Source: Paenibacillus glacialis (GTDB lineage: Bacteria; Bacillota; Bacilli; Paenibacillales; Paenibacillaceae). Taken from it: a stretch of DNA of 64,000 bases. The stretch's first letter is position 1; each line of letters starts with the position of its first letter. Below the pieces are notes generated by a model. The model was not told where the DNA came from. It ran no database searches and was given only the letters and a program-made list of their open reading frames with translations. The stretch is from positions 186,001-250,000 of the forward strand of contig NZ_LVJH01000007.1 in NCBI RefSeq assembly GCF_001637205.1. Direction: 5' to 3'. A program made the translations under genes and the position numbers. This document shows, one piece after another, positions 27,507 through 37,145 of this stretch.

Positions 27507-28355
27507 ATGTCTTGTAAATCTATATCTCATCCGATATTATCGATGCTTGTGTTCTTCATCATCGTCTTTATTCCTGATTATCATGTGATCTGGGCGGATG
27601 AATCGTCAACACTGCCTACTAAGCAGGCTGAACAGCTGAGTAAGGCTGTAGAGACGTTATATCGTGATGTTGTAGCTGGAAATATAACGAAGGTTCGCGA
27701 AGAAACAGTACAGATTGAAAGATTATTTACATCGTCATCGTTCCAGGGACTAACGGAAGTAGAGGGCATTCACGCTCTCGCAGAGTGTATTGTAGAAGTG
27801 AAAGTAGCGACGTCTCAAGCCTTACTTCAACCTGAGTTGTGGTTACAAGCGACAGCGAAACTACGGTTAGCCGCAGATAGTCTGAATAATAGAACCCAAC
27901 CCTTATGGCATCAGTATTATAAAGTGGTGCGTGAGGATTTGAGCACGATGCAGAGTCAACTGAATTTGAATAATAAAGAGGGTTTGAAACAAGCCTATGA
28001 CAGCCTTCAAACCCATTATGAATTAATTCGTCCTGCCATTGTTATTCAAAAGAAACCTTTTGAAGTGAATATGATGGATTCATGGATTTCATACGCTGGA
28101 GGTATAACTACATCGACTTCATCGAAGTCGGACGCGATACAGAGTATGATTTCGCAAGGAGAAGAGCAATTTAACACGTTGTTTGGTAAGAAGAAGGATG
28201 AACCTGCGTTTGCGCCACAAATTCAATTTAACACATCGCAGAAGGGGATCTGGATTGGGGCGTTGTTTATAGTCACTATCTTATCCTATGTTGGGTTTCG
28301 CAAATATCGTGGAGAAGAGCGCAGTATGAAGACTCTTCCACCACCTAAACTATAA
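27507..28355 (+). CDS. ypjB: sporulation protein YpjB
   Basis: This 282-aa protein has an N-terminal signal peptide or anchor (PILSMLVFFIIVFIPDYHVIWA), an extracytoplasmic helical domain, and a C-terminal membrane helix (GIWIGALFIVTILSYVGF) followed by a short basic tail. It corresponds to the SpoYpjB family known from spore-forming Bacilli. The RBS GGAGGGATG precedes the ATG. It ends in a bidirectional terminator shared with the convergent YitT-type gene. Confidence 0.85.
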   Translation: MSCKSISHPILSMLVFFIIVFIPDYHVIWADESSTLPTKQAEQLSKAVETLYRDVVAGNITKVREETVQIERLFTSSSFQGLTEVEGIHALAECIVEVKVATSQALLQPELWLQATAKLRLAADSLNNRTQPLWHQYYKVVREDLSTMQSQLNLNNKEGLKQAYDSLQTHYELIRPAIVIQKKPFEVNMMDSWISYAGGITTSTSSKSDAIQSMISQGEEQFNTLFGKKKDEPAFAPQIQFNTSQKGIWIGALFIVTILSYVGFRKYRGEERSMKTLPPPKL

Positions 28356-28410
28356 AAAAGGGTCGCTTCACGGCATGAGTTACGGATGCTGTTGAAGCGA
28401 CCTTTTTTTT
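28354..28410. terminator. bidirectional terminator between ypjB and the YitT-family gene
   Basis: GGTCGCTTCA / TGAAGCGACC arms enclose a 22-base partly self-complementary loop. An A-run lies on the left and a T-run on the right, so it can stop transcription from both sides. Confidence 0.9.
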
Positions 28411-28413
28411 ATA

Positions 28414-29283
28414 TTATTCCTCCCTAAACCCTTCTCCATGTACATCCCGTACATCGCTAATGATCACAAAAGCCTTGGGATCAATTGACTTTACAATAAG
28501 ACTTAAACGTCGAATTTCTTGTCTTGAGATGACGCAGTAGACCATATATTTGGCTTGCTTAGAATAGGCTCCAATAGCTGGAATTAAGGTTACGCCTCGA
28601 TCCATTTCTTTCGTAATCAAATCTGCGATCTCCGGCGCTTGGTCACTAATAATCGTAAATGCTTTGGCGGCGTAGGCCCCTTCTTGAATGAAATCAATAA
28701 CCTTAGAAGCGATAAATACGGTAACGAAGGTATACAATATTTTCTCTTTAGGAATAAAGAACAGGGATGCACCGATAATCATAATATCCAATGCTAGAAT
28801 AACTTGACCCATGCTCCAACCGAATTTACGGTTACATATTCTTGCGACGATGTCTGATCCTCCCGTAGTGCCCCCGAAGCGGAATACAATTCCAAGACCA
28901 GCTCCAAGTGTTACTCCCGCATAAAGAGCGGCTAGAATGTAATCGTATTGGGTCTCAAAGGGAGATATAAAACCTCTCCGAATTAATATCTCGAAAAACC
29001 ATAGAAAAAAAGTCAAAGATAAGATACCGACGCCAGAATAGATCATCTGTTTCTTTCCTAATACGATCCACCCTAATATAAAGAGTGGGATATTTAGAAG
29101 GAGTGTTGATAATGAAGGAGGAATCTGGAACGCGTAATTAAGTAAGATCGTAACCCCTGTGATTCCCCCCTCCATTAATTGGTTAGGTATAATGAAATAG
29201 AGAAGTCCAAACGCGTAAACGGCGGTACCTGCAATGATGGGGATGATCATTTTAAGTTGTGAAATAAGTTTAGTTGATTTCAT
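28414..29283 (-). CDS. YitT/YpjC family membrane protein
   Basis: This 289-aa protein has five or six membrane helices (YitT_membrane) and then a C-terminal cytoplasmic domain of the DUF2179 type (YMVYCVISRQEIRRL, VIISDVRDVHGEGF). The motif GGTTGGSDIVARICNRKFGWSMG lies in the middle. It is encoded opposite to its neighbours, exactly as ypjC lies between ypjB and ypjD in Bacillus. Its transported substrate or role is not known. Confidence 0.88.
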   Translation of the reverse strand: MKSTKLISQLKMIIPIIAGTAVYAFGLLYFIIPNQLMEGGITGVTILLNYAFQIPPSLSTLLLNIPLFILGWIVLGKKQMIYSGVGILSLTFFLWFFEILIRRGFISPFETQYDYILAALYAGVTLGAGLGIVFRFGGTTGGSDIVARICNRKFGWSMGQVILALDIMIIGASLFFIPKEKILYTFVTVFIASKVIDFIQEGAYAAKAFTIISDQAPEIADLITKEMDRGVTLIPAIGAYSKQAKYMVYCVISRQEIRRLSLIVKSIDPKAFVIISDVRDVHGEGFREE

Positions 29284-29462
29284 GGACGCCTCACTTTTTC
29301 ATATTTAGGAAATACTTTGATTTATTTGTCATTAATAGTATACCTATTTAGGATCCCTATTAAAAATATTTGTTTCAAAATAGCTTTAATATGACATTTG
29401 GAGTAAAATGAATATCGAGAAAATCCAATGAAGAAACAAGTATTTCACTAAAGGGGATTGGT

Positions 29463-29798
29463 TTGAATATGGAGAAATCATTGGCGGAAATGCAACGAGA
29501 AGTGGACCTCTATATATCACAATTTCAAGAGGGATATTTCAGTCCATTATCCATGTTAGCGCGAATGTCGGAAGAAGTTGGCGAATTAGCGCGTGAAGTG
29601 AACCATCAATTTGGTGAAAAACCTAAGAAGCCAAGTGAAGAAGATAATTCGATTGAGCTTGAGCTGGGAGATATCCTTTTCATAACAATGTGTTTTGCGA
29701 ATTCCCTAGGTATTGATCTAAGTAAGGCGCATGATTCTGTCATGCATAAATTTAATACGCGTGATGCTAACCGTTGGACCCCAAAAAACACCGATTAG
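29463..29798 (+). CDS. ypjD: MazG-like nucleotide pyrophosphohydrolase (YpjD)
   Basis: This 111-aa all-alpha NTP pyrophosphohydrolase of the MazG/dUTPase-C type likely hydrolyses nucleoside triphosphates to monophosphates. The metal-binding EExxE pattern is seen in SEEVGELAREV, with the second part ELGDILFIT. The TTG at 29463 has the better spacing to AAGGGG; an ATG six bases on is the alternative. In B. subtilis ypjD precedes dapB; here a TPR protein lies between. Confidence 0.85.
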   Translation: MNMEKSLAEMQREVDLYISQFQEGYFSPLSMLARMSEEVGELAREVNHQFGEKPKKPSEEDNSIELELGDILFITMCFANSLGIDLSKAHDSVMHKFNTRDANRWTPKNTD

Positions 29799-29849
29799 TG
29801 ATCTTGACATATGCTGTAGTAAAACCAATTTTGAAGGTGTGAACAGCAT

Positions 29850-30389
29850 ATGAAATCGGAAGACTTTGTCCAACAGGCATATCATTGTATTTTACAAAAT
29901 GACTTCATGGAAGCCATTCGTCTTTTTGAAGAAGCCCTTGCAATAAACCCAGACAACGCTGAGATTCATTATAAATGTTCAATTACCTATGCTCGGAATA
30001 ACAGGATTGATAAAGGAATTGAGCATGCTGAAAAAGCACTTGAACTTGCGCCTGGGAAGGTGATCTATCAATATTATTTACAGCATCTTAAAGCTATGCA
30101 ACTTGTTCACGAGTCGAAGAAGCAAATGGATCAGATGAACAGTACTTCTGTTGTGAATCTTTATCGGGTGGTGTTTCTGTTAAAAGAAGCCATAGAACTG
30201 GATCCGCTGAATGGTGAAGCGTATGTATGGTTAGCTCTAACCTATAGTGAGTTGAATGAACATGCGGCAGCGATCTCGACGTTAAAAGAAGGACTTTATT
30301 TAATGCCGGAGGAACAGGGACTCGATAAATTGTTAGAACAATTAAAAAAGAGATTTAGAAAGTATATAAACGATACATTAATTGAGTAA
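29850..30389 (+). CDS. TPR-repeat protein
   Basis: This 179-aa protein consists of tetratricopeptide repeats: an N-terminal pair around residues 5-70 (AIRLFEEALAINPDNAEIHY, then IEHAEKALELAPGKVIYQY) and one or two more at about 105-165 (AIELDPLNGEAYVWLALTY). It has no enzyme domain, so it is probably a protein-protein adaptor. It lies 20 bases before dapB and may share its operon. Confidence 0.85.
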   Translation: MKSEDFVQQAYHCILQNDFMEAIRLFEEALAINPDNAEIHYKCSITYARNNRIDKGIEHAEKALELAPGKVIYQYYLQHLKAMQLVHESKKQMDQMNSTSVVNLYRVVFLLKEAIELDPLNGEAYVWLALTYSELNEHAAAISTLKEGLYLMPEEQGLDKLLEQLKKRFRKYINDTLIE

Positions 30390-30409
30390 GAAGATGAGGA
30401 GATGGGAAA

Positions 30410-31213
30410 ATGTCAAATCCAATTAGAGTTGCAGTTGTAGGTGCTGGCGGACGGATGGGAAGAGAAGTAGTGAAGTTGGTGCTTGAGGATCAAGAACTCG
30501 AATTAGCTACAGCATTAGATCGTTCTGCGGGTGGTATAGATGCTGGTATCCTTGTGGGACTACCAGCAAGTGGAGTTATAATTACTGAAGATATTGAACT
30601 TGCTTTTGTAGAACATAAACCTGATGTTATGGTTGATTTCACTACGCCACAATCTGCGTATGCAAATACATTATTGGCGATTAAACATGGGGTACGTCCA
30701 GTGATTGGAACGACAGGGTTTACACCGGAACAAATCAAGGAACTGGACAAGCTTTGTATTGAGAAAGAGATCGGTGGATTGATCGCTCCGAATTTCTCGA
30801 TAGGGGCTATCTTAATGATGAAATTTGCTGCACAAGCTAGCAAGTACTTTCCTCATGTTGAGATTATTGAGACTCACGGTGACCAAAAGTTAGATGCACC
30901 TTCGGGAACGGCTATCAAAACAGCAGAGATGATTGTTGAGAATCGTGAGGAGCTTCGCCAAGGTAATCCGAATGAAGAAGAAACGATTGAAGGCGCACGC
31001 GGGGGCTACTATAATGGATTCCGAATTCATAGTGTTCGACTTCCTGGTGTCTTTGCTCAACAAGAAGTGATCTTCGGTGGATACGGTCAAACACTTAAAA
31101 TTCGCCATGATTCATATGAACGTGCTGCATATATGCCAGGTGTAAAAGTGGGCATTCAAAAAGTGATGGAGTACACCGGACTAGTATACGGATTTGATCA
31201 ATTCATTGAATAA
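30410..31213 (+). CDS. dapB: 4-hydroxy-tetrahydrodipicolinate reductase
   Basis: This 267-aa enzyme acts in lysine, diaminopimelate and dipicolinate synthesis. The Rossmann motif VVGAGGRMGREV is at the N terminus, with VDFTTPQSAY and GTTGFTPEQ in the cofactor domain. The catalytic stretch is ETHGDQKLDAPSGTA near residue 150: the first histidine and the lysine are present, but the usual second histidine is glycine. RBS GATGAGGAGATGG precedes the ATG. It heads the dapB-mgsA-bshB1 block. Confidence 0.95.
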   Translation: MSNPIRVAVVGAGGRMGREVVKLVLEDQELELATALDRSAGGIDAGILVGLPASGVIITEDIELAFVEHKPDVMVDFTTPQSAYANTLLAIKHGVRPVIGTTGFTPEQIKELDKLCIEKEIGGLIAPNFSIGAILMMKFAAQASKYFPHVEIIETHGDQKLDAPSGTAIKTAEMIVENREELRQGNPNEEETIEGARGGYYNGFRIHSVRLPGVFAQQEVIFGGYGQTLKIRHDSYERAAYMPGVKVGIQKVMEYTGLVYGFDQFIE

Positions 31214-31231
31214 CTAGGAGTGATAAAAACG

Positions 31232-31654
31232 ATGAAAATTGCATTTATAGCACATGATCGTAAAAAAGAAGAAATGGTTAATTTCGTTATTGCCTATGAA
31301 CCTGTGTTTGAAGGCCACGAAATGTTCTCTACGGGTACCACGGGACTAAGAATCATGGAAAACACGAGTTTGAAAATTCATCGATTTATGTCTGGTCCAC
31401 TTGGTGGCGATCAACAAATTGGTGCAATGGTTGCAGAAAATGAAATGGATCTAATTATATTCTTAAGAGATCCCCTTATGGCACAACCACATGAACCGGA
31501 TATTAATGCGCTTCTGCGTCTTTGTGATGTTCAGGGCATACCGCTTGCAACAAATATTGCAACAGCGGAAATTCTCGTCAAGGCATTAGACCGCGGTGAT
31601 TTCGCATGGCGTGACCTCGTACATAAGTACAAGCCGATTAGTGAAGAGCTATGA
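31232..31654 (+). CDS. mgsA: methylglyoxal synthase
   Basis: This 140-aa enzyme converts dihydroxyacetone phosphate to methylglyoxal and phosphate, relieving sugar-phosphate stress. The start [12 protein letters not shown], the STGTTG phosphate site, [12 protein letters not shown] and the [12 protein letters not shown] stretch (catalytic aspartates and histidine) are intact. An in-frame GTG at 31220 lies on the ribosome binding site, so ATG 31232 is chosen. The stop overlaps bshB1; the bacillithiol made downstream helps detoxify methylglyoxal, a sensible pairing. Confidence 0.95.
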   Translation: MKIAFIAHDRKKEEMVNFVIAYEPVFEGHEMFSTGTTGLRIMENTSLKIHRFMSGPLGGDQQIGAMVAENEMDLIIFLRDPLMAQPHEPDINALLRLCDVQGIPLATNIATAEILVKALDRGDFAWRDLVHKYKPISEEL

Positions 31655-32343
31655 CACAACAACTTGATATCCTCGTGTTCGGTGCACATGCAGATGACGC
31701 AGAGATTGGGATGGCAGGTACGATTTACAAACATGTTGAAGCTGGTTATCGTGTAGGAATTTGTGATCTGACTTTTGCGGAGATGTCCTCCAATGGTACA
31801 GTGGAGACTCGCAAGTTGGAAGCTGAAGAAGCGGGTAAAGTCTTGAAATTGGCTTCACGGAGTAATCTGGGACTTCCAGACCGGGGGTTATACATGACTC
31901 CAGACAACGTGAAGGCCGTAACAGAAGAAATTCGTAAGTATGCGCCTCGAATGATATTCGCTCCCTATTGGGAGGATAGACATCCAGACCATGTCGCTTG
32001 TAGTAAGCTAGTAGAAGAGGCAGTGTTTAATGCAAAACTTCGGCGGTATATGCCGGAGCGTCCTTATGTGAATGTGGACCAATTGTATTTCTATTTCATT
32101 AACGACTTAGGTAAAGCGGATCTTATTGTGGATGTTTCGAAGCAATATGACATCAAGGAGAAGGCTCTTTTGTGCTATCGCTCACAATTCGAAAAGTCTG
32201 CTACAGAAACGGTAGTTACACCTCTCAACCAAGGATATATTGAACGGGTGAAATCAAGAGACAGATTGGTGGGTCAACGCAGGTTGGTACCATTTGCTGA
32301 AGGCTTTGCAACCAAGAGCCCATTCTTAGTCGAGCGCTTTTAA
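31651..32343 (+). CDS. bshB1: bacillithiol biosynthesis deacetylase BshB1
   Basis: This 230-aa LmbE-family zinc deacetylase removes the acetyl group from GlcNAc-malate in bacillithiol synthesis. The zinc site [12 protein letters not shown] is at the N terminus and the later histidine in [12 protein letters not shown]. It overlaps mgsA by four bases and precedes bshA, the glycosyltransferase of the same pathway. BshB1 rather than BshB2 is favoured by the mgsA-bshB1-bshA context. Confidence 0.94.
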   Translation: MTQQLDILVFGAHADDAEIGMAGTIYKHVEAGYRVGICDLTFAEMSSNGTVETRKLEAEEAGKVLKLASRSNLGLPDRGLYMTPDNVKAVTEEIRKYAPRMIFAPYWEDRHPDHVACSKLVEEAVFNAKLRRYMPERPYVNVDQLYFYFINDLGKADLIVDVSKQYDIKEKALLCYRSQFEKSATETVVTPLNQGYIERVKSRDRLVGQRRLVPFAEGFATKSPFLVERF

Positions 32344-32447
32344 AGTCATTATTAACTTAACCATTCAAGCAGTTCATTTATATATATTCGTCTCCTACCA
32401 TGCATAATATAGGTAAGTGAGTGTGAAAAGGAAAGGGGGCGGTCGTT

Positions 32448-33626
32448 ATGGAGCAAGGTCAATCATTAAAAATAGGAATTACATGTTATCCATCTCTTGG
32501 TGGTTCAGGTGTAGTGGCGACAGAACTTGGTAAGATATTGGCTGAAAAGGGTCATCAAGTACACTTCATTACGCATAGCATTCCATTTCGGTTAGGTACG
32601 ACGTTTCAAAAAAATATATTCTATCACGAAGTCGAAGTCAGCGATTATTATGTATTTCGTTATCCTCCTTATGATTTATCATTAGCTACCAAGATGGCAC
32701 AAGTTGCTAAAATGCAGAATCTTGATATTCTCCATGTACATTATGCTGTTCCTCATGCGGTTTGTGCATTTCTTGCCAAACAAATGGTAGGAGAGAAGTT
32801 GAAAGTAGTCACAACTCTCCATGGGACAGATATAACTGTCTTAGCACAGGATGAATCGCTTAAGGATCTTATTCGGTTAGCTATAAATGAAAGTGATGCT
32901 GTAACAGCGGTATCAAATGACCTAATTAAGGAAACTAGAGATGTTTTGGATATTAGCCGAGATATTGATTTGACATACAATTTCGTGGATAAACGAGTGT
33001 ATTATCCTCGCGATACTTCTACGCTACGTGAAGACTTTGCGAATCCGGATGAGAAAATACTGATGCATATTTCTAATTTTCGTCCAGTCAAACGAGTGTC
33101 GGATGTTGTGGATATTTTTGCAAAAGTGAATAAAATGGTTCCTTCTAAATTATTATTCGTTGGAGAAGGACCAGAATTGCCCAAAATTCAATGCAAAATT
33201 AATGAATTAGGACTCGGTGATAAAGTTCACTTTCTCGGTAAACAAGATGAGATTGCACAGGTGATATCACTAGCAGATGTATTACTACTTCCTTCTGAGA
33301 AGGAAAGTTTCGGTCTGGTTGCGTTGGAAGCGATGGCCTGTGGAGTACCTACGGTAGGTTCTGAAGCTGGTGGGATTCCAGAACTTGTTATTCATGGTGA
33401 AACAGGGTTCCTCGCACCGATTGGAGCTGTTGATCAGATGGCGGATTATACGATTCGTCTGTTAAGTGACCCTGCTTTGTCTGAAAAATTCATAAATGCA
33501 TCGCTTAAGCGTGCACGTGAGAATTTCTGCGATGAGTTGATTACGAAACAGTATGAGGAAATTTATTACCGTGTTCTCGGGAGAGAAGTACCGAGTTTCG
33601 ATCATTTGGATAAGCTATGTAGATAG
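32448..33626 (+). CDS. bshA: N-acetyl-alpha-D-glucosaminyl L-malate synthase BshA
   Basis: This 392-aa GT4-family glycosyltransferase joins UDP-GlcNAc to L-malate, the first step of bacillithiol synthesis. The N-terminal ITCYPSLGGSGVVATELG is the BshA signature. The C-terminal donor-binding domain has NFRPVKRVSDVV, LFVGEGPELP and the EX7E motif in PSEKESFGLVALEAMACG. The ATG is preceded by GGAAAGGGGG. It lies 104 bases after bshB1. Confidence 0.95.
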   Translation: MEQGQSLKIGITCYPSLGGSGVVATELGKILAEKGHQVHFITHSIPFRLGTTFQKNIFYHEVEVSDYYVFRYPPYDLSLATKMAQVAKMQNLDILHVHYAVPHAVCAFLAKQMVGEKLKVVTTLHGTDITVLAQDESLKDLIRLAINESDAVTAVSNDLIKETRDVLDISRDIDLTYNFVDKRVYYPRDTSTLREDFANPDEKILMHISNFRPVKRVSDVVDIFAKVNKMVPSKLLFVGEGPELPKIQCKINELGLGDKVHFLGKQDEIAQVISLADVLLLPSEKESFGLVALEAMACGVPTVGSEAGGIPELVIHGETGFLAPIGAVDQMADYTIRLLSDPALSEKFINASLKRARENFCDELITKQYEEIYYRVLGREVPSFDHLDKLCR

Positions 33627-33703
33627 GCTATCTCGTAAAATTTCCTGAGGGCAGATACGAGTAAGTAAGGCTGTTGTTCTATAGTGTGGGGGCGTTGGAA
33701 GTG

Positions 33704-34984
33704 GTGAAATGGAATTATGCGGAAGATGGAATGGCCGAGCAAAGTGAAAAGCTACTGAGAACGTTATTGGGACAAGGATTCGAAGCCTATTGGGTCGGAG
33801 GTTGTGTTCGAGATGAATTGATCGGTCGTCCCGTCCATGATATGGATATGACGACATCCGCTCTCCCGGAAGAAATGATAGGTTTGTTCCAGCATACGAT
33901 TCCAACAGGAATTCAGCATGGAACCATAACGGTTATGTTACAAGGGCACGCTTTTGAAGTCACCACCTATCGCGTAGAGAGTACATACGAGAATCATCGA
34001 CGACCCGATGAGGTTACCTTTGTTAAAGAAATTACAGAGGATCTTAAGCGGCGAGATTTCACGATGAATGCTATTGCCAGAGCTGTGGACGGTACATATA
34101 TAGATCCTTTTGGCGGTCAACAAGATACGGCTAAAAAGATCATTCGATGCGTAGGGAATCCTCTTGAACGGTTTAACGAGGATGCTCTGCGCATGGTTCG
34201 TTGTGTACGTTTTGCATCCGTATTTGGGTATTCGATCGCGAAGGATACTTGGAAGGGACTATTGTCTCAGCGTGCTAACTTGGAATACATAGCGTTGGAA
34301 AGAATTCGAGTTGAGTTGGAAAAGGTTATAAGTGGAAATAATCCACTTAGAGGACTTGAGTTGCTAAGTCGTAGTCAGCTATTGGATTTCGCAAAAATTC
34401 CCGTATTAAGTACGCGGTTCGATCGGGATATCGTTATGGGGATAAATAAAGTATCTCTTGAACCAATCTGTCTGAGGTGGGCTGTACTTCTTTACGCAGG
34501 TAGATTTACTTCCGAAGAAGCGGGTCAACAGTTGCGGAAATGGACATTTAGCAATCAGGATAAAGATGAGATTTGCAGTATTCTGCGCTTGGATGAACAG
34601 GTAAAGAAGCGTATTCAAATTCAAGATATTGGGATTGCTCAAGAAGAAAGACGCTTATCCTGGATAAGATTGGTGCTGGATAGTGGGAGATCAACGGCAC
34701 TGAATTGGCTTAAGTTACAAAGAACTCTTCCAGAACATAGACAGTCCTTCCCTATAGAATGGTTGGATTTATTTTCAACATGGGAACAACAAATGAATAT
34801 TTATCAACTTAAAGATTTGGGGATTACAGGTAGAGAAGTGATGAAGGTTAATAACATTCCAGCTGGTTCTTGGCTTGGAGATTTGCTACAACACTTACTG
34901 TTATCTGTGGCAGCAGGTATTGTAGATAACGATAAAAATGGTTTAATTGAGGAAATAAAGCGGGTGAACATGAATCATGGCTGA
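33704..34984 (+). CDS. cca: CCA tRNA nucleotidyltransferase
   Basis: This enzyme adds or repairs the 3' CCA end of tRNAs without a template. The class II nucleotidyltransferase motif is VGGCVRDELIGRPVHDMDM, with the metal-binding DMDM; RRDFTMNAIA and RFNEDALRMVRCVRFA follow, then the helical tRNA-binding tail. The start is uncertain: GTG 33701 or 33704 or ATG 33731; I use 33704 (426 aa) because related proteins begin with a Trp-containing segment here. It overlaps birA by eight bases. Confidence 0.93.
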   Translation: MKWNYAEDGMAEQSEKLLRTLLGQGFEAYWVGGCVRDELIGRPVHDMDMTTSALPEEMIGLFQHTIPTGIQHGTITVMLQGHAFEVTTYRVESTYENHRRPDEVTFVKEITEDLKRRDFTMNAIARAVDGTYIDPFGGQQDTAKKIIRCVGNPLERFNEDALRMVRCVRFASVFGYSIAKDTWKGLLSQRANLEYIALERIRVELEKVISGNNPLRGLELLSRSQLLDFAKIPVLSTRFDRDIVMGINKVSLEPICLRWAVLLYAGRFTSEEAGQQLRKWTFSNQDKDEICSILRLDEQVKKRIQIQDIGIAQEERRLSWIRLVLDSGRSTALNWLKLQRTLPEHRQSFPIEWLDLFSTWEQQMNIYQLKDLGITGREVMKVNNIPAGSWLGDLLQHLLLSVAAGIVDNDKNGLIEEIKRVNMNHG

Positions 34985-35948
34985 GGAAACATTGCTGAAT
35001 ATTTTACTTGAGAATCCCAATGGGTTTGTATCGGGTGAAGAAATGAGTCGGAGACTTTCGATCAGCCGCACGGCGGTATGGAAGCAGATCAATAAGCTAA
35101 GAACGCTAGGATATGAATTTGAGGCAGTGCCTAACAAAGGTTATCGTATTCTCATGAAGCCTGATACATTGGACAAGTTAACTTTGACAAATGCACTAAA
35201 CACTGTCGTGATGGGTTCCAATCTTGAGATCATCAAGAGTACAGTCTCTACGCAGGAGGAAGCTAGACAGAGAGCAGAATTAGGTGCACCTGAAGGTAGC
35301 GTTATCATCGCCGAAGAACAGACGAGTGGCAAAGGAAGATTAGGCCGAAAGTGGTTTTCTCCATACGGAAAAGGAATCTGGATGAGTCTAATTCTTCGAC
35401 CGCAGCAATCACTTGAATATACATCGCAACTCACTCTTCTTACAGGTGTGGCTGTCTGCAGAGCTATTAGAAAGACGACAGGTCTACAAGCTGGTATCAA
35501 ATGGCCAAATGATATTCTGCTGGATCATCGCAAAATATGTGGTATTTTGCTTGAATCAACGATAGAGGACAAAGTTGTTCGATATTGTATTGCTGGAATA
35601 GGGATTAGTGTAAATGTAGATTTGGAAGAATACCCCGAAGAGTTACGAGATATTGCTACTTCCTTAAAGATAGTGAGTGGAAGTTCAGTGGATCGTACCG
35701 TATTGATTGCAGCTGTTCTAGATGAGTTCGAAACGATGTACCAACTATATAATCAGGAAGGTTTCCTTCCTATCGCATCACTGTGGGAGGCACTGTCGGT
35801 TACGATTAATCAAGAGGTTGTATGTCATACACCTGAAGGGCTCAAAGAAGGCATTGCTGTTGGATTAGATCCAAGTGGAGCGCTACTAGTAGATATGGGA
35901 ATGGGCGATATCGTGCCAGTTATCTCTGGAGATGTCAAACTTAAATGA
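34977..35948 (+). CDS. birA: biotin-protein ligase / biotin operon repressor BirA
   Basis: This 323-aa bifunctional BirA has an N-terminal winged helix (SRRLSISRTAVWKQINKLR, about residues 24-42). The central ligase domain has the biotinyl-AMP loop SGKGRLGRKWFSPYGKGIW and KWPNDILLDHRKICGIL, and a C-terminal SH3-like domain follows. It links biotin to carboxylases and probably represses biotin genes when idle. Located between cca and panB as in Bacillus. Confidence 0.95.
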   Translation: MAEETLLNILLENPNGFVSGEEMSRRLSISRTAVWKQINKLRTLGYEFEAVPNKGYRILMKPDTLDKLTLTNALNTVVMGSNLEIIKSTVSTQEEARQRAELGAPEGSVIIAEEQTSGKGRLGRKWFSPYGKGIWMSLILRPQQSLEYTSQLTLLTGVAVCRAIRKTTGLQAGIKWPNDILLDHRKICGILLESTIEDKVVRYCIAGIGISVNVDLEEYPEELRDIATSLKIVSGSSVDRTVLIAAVLDEFETMYQLYNQEGFLPIASLWEALSVTINQEVVCHTPEGLKEGIAVGLDPSGALLVDMGMGDIVPVISGDVKLK

Positions 35949-35967
35949 TGAAATATATAATCTGATT

Positions 35968-35976
35968 TGCTATAAT
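35968..35976 (+). promoter_or_regulatory. extended -10 promoter of panBCD
   Basis: TGC followed by perfect TATAAT (35971-35976), about 300 bases before the panB ATG. The -35 is poor (TGAAAT at 16 bases). Confidence 0.6.
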
Positions 35977-35984
35977 GTATCTGA

Positions 35985-36185
35985 GGCGGCATCGATCTTG
36001 AATCGGACTGCACTTGATCTGTTAGGTTGAACTTTTAATGACGGACTACACTTACTACATGAATAATATAGTGAGTGCGTTGGATTCTGCTCTGAGCCGA
36101 AAGGACCGAGACAGAAGGGACGATCGAAAGTGACTCTTTTTTGACTATCGGACCTTTTTAGTGGAAATTGCTAAAAGGTTTTTTT
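35985..36185 (+). promoter_or_regulatory. structured panB leader with tandem motif and terminator-like hairpin
   Basis: The leader carries two similar motifs, GGACTGCACTT and GGACTACACTT, about 50 bases apart. The second starts a 9-bp hairpin (CACTTACTA / TAGTGAGTG). GAATC and GATTC flank the pair. Near the end, ACCTTTTTAG / CTAAAAGGT (36152-36179) with a T-run is a terminator, so this is an attenuation-type leader. A tandem structured RNA upstream of panB recalls the published Pan RNA motif; I could not compare it with the consensus. This explains the gene-free stretch 35949-36272. Confidence 0.6.
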
Positions 36186-36272
36186 GTTGTGTTAAATATA
36201 AAATGCTATATCTCTAACACAACAACGGTGAATACCGAATTGTTCTTCAAAAAAGAAAGGGGCACAAACAAC

Positions 36273-37145
36273 ATGACTAAGAAATCAGCACTAAACATCG
36301 TGAAAATGAAAAAAATGAAGGCGGAAGGTACGCCATTAAGCATGGTTACTGCCTACGATTACCCTACGGCCAAATTAGCCGAGGAAGCTGGCGTGGATCT
36401 CATTCTTGTGGGAGATTCCCTTGGTAACGTGGTGCTTGGATTTAACTCTACAATTCCAGTTACATTGGATGATATGGTCTATCATACTCGTGCGGTTGCT
36501 AGAGGGGCAGATCATACTTTCATCGTAGCTGATATGCCTTTTATGACGTATCACGGTAACATAGATGAAACCTTACGAGGTGTGAGAAGGCTTATGCAGG
36601 AAGGACATGCACAAGCAGTTAAGATGGAGGGCGGCAAGGAAATATGCGCTGCAGTAGAAGCTGTCGTTAAATCGGGTGTCCCTGTACTTGGACATATTGG
36701 TCTAACACCTCAATCCGTGAACCAAATGGGTGGATATCGGATTCAGGGTAAAGATACTGCAGATGCTCAACGATTAATGGAAGAAGCAAAAGCATTAGAA
36801 GCAGCAGGTGCCTTTGGAATTGTGTTGGAGTTAGTAACGGAGCAGGTGGCTGAAGCGATCTCGAAGGAATTATCTATTCCGACGATTGGTATTGGAGCTG
36901 GACGTTATTGTGACGGACAAGTGCTTGTATTCCATGATATTTTTCAATATGCATCACCTTATATAAATAAACGATTTGTCAAAACTTACGGCGATGTAGG
37001 TTCGTTAATCCGTGAAGGATTAGAGAATTATGTTAAAGAAGTGAAGGACCGCTCATTTCCGGCTGAGAATCATGTGTTTGTAGCCGATGATCATGTACTC
37101 GATTCTCTTTATGGGAATGGTACAGCAAAGGTGGAGAAATCATGA
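36273..37145 (+). CDS. panB: 3-methyl-2-oxobutanoate hydroxymethyltransferase
   Basis: This 290-aa TIM-barrel enzyme makes ketopantoate from alpha-ketoisovalerate and methylene-THF, the first pantothenate step. The motif MVTAYDYPTAKLAEEAGVD, the metal-site LVGDSLGNVVLG, VKMEGG and GHIGLTPQSVN are present. I chose ATG 36273 behind AAAGAAAGGGG; an upstream in-frame start would lie in the leader terminator. The stop overlaps panC by four bases. Confidence 0.96.
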   Translation: MTKKSALNIVKMKKMKAEGTPLSMVTAYDYPTAKLAEEAGVDLILVGDSLGNVVLGFNSTIPVTLDDMVYHTRAVARGADHTFIVADMPFMTYHGNIDETLRGVRRLMQEGHAQAVKMEGGKEICAAVEAVVKSGVPVLGHIGLTPQSVNQMGGYRIQGKDTADAQRLMEEAKALEAAGAFGIVLELVTEQVAEAISKELSIPTIGIGAGRYCDGQVLVFHDIFQYASPYINKRFVKTYGDVGSLIREGLENYVKEVKDRSFPAENHVFVADDHVLDSLYGNGTAKVEKS

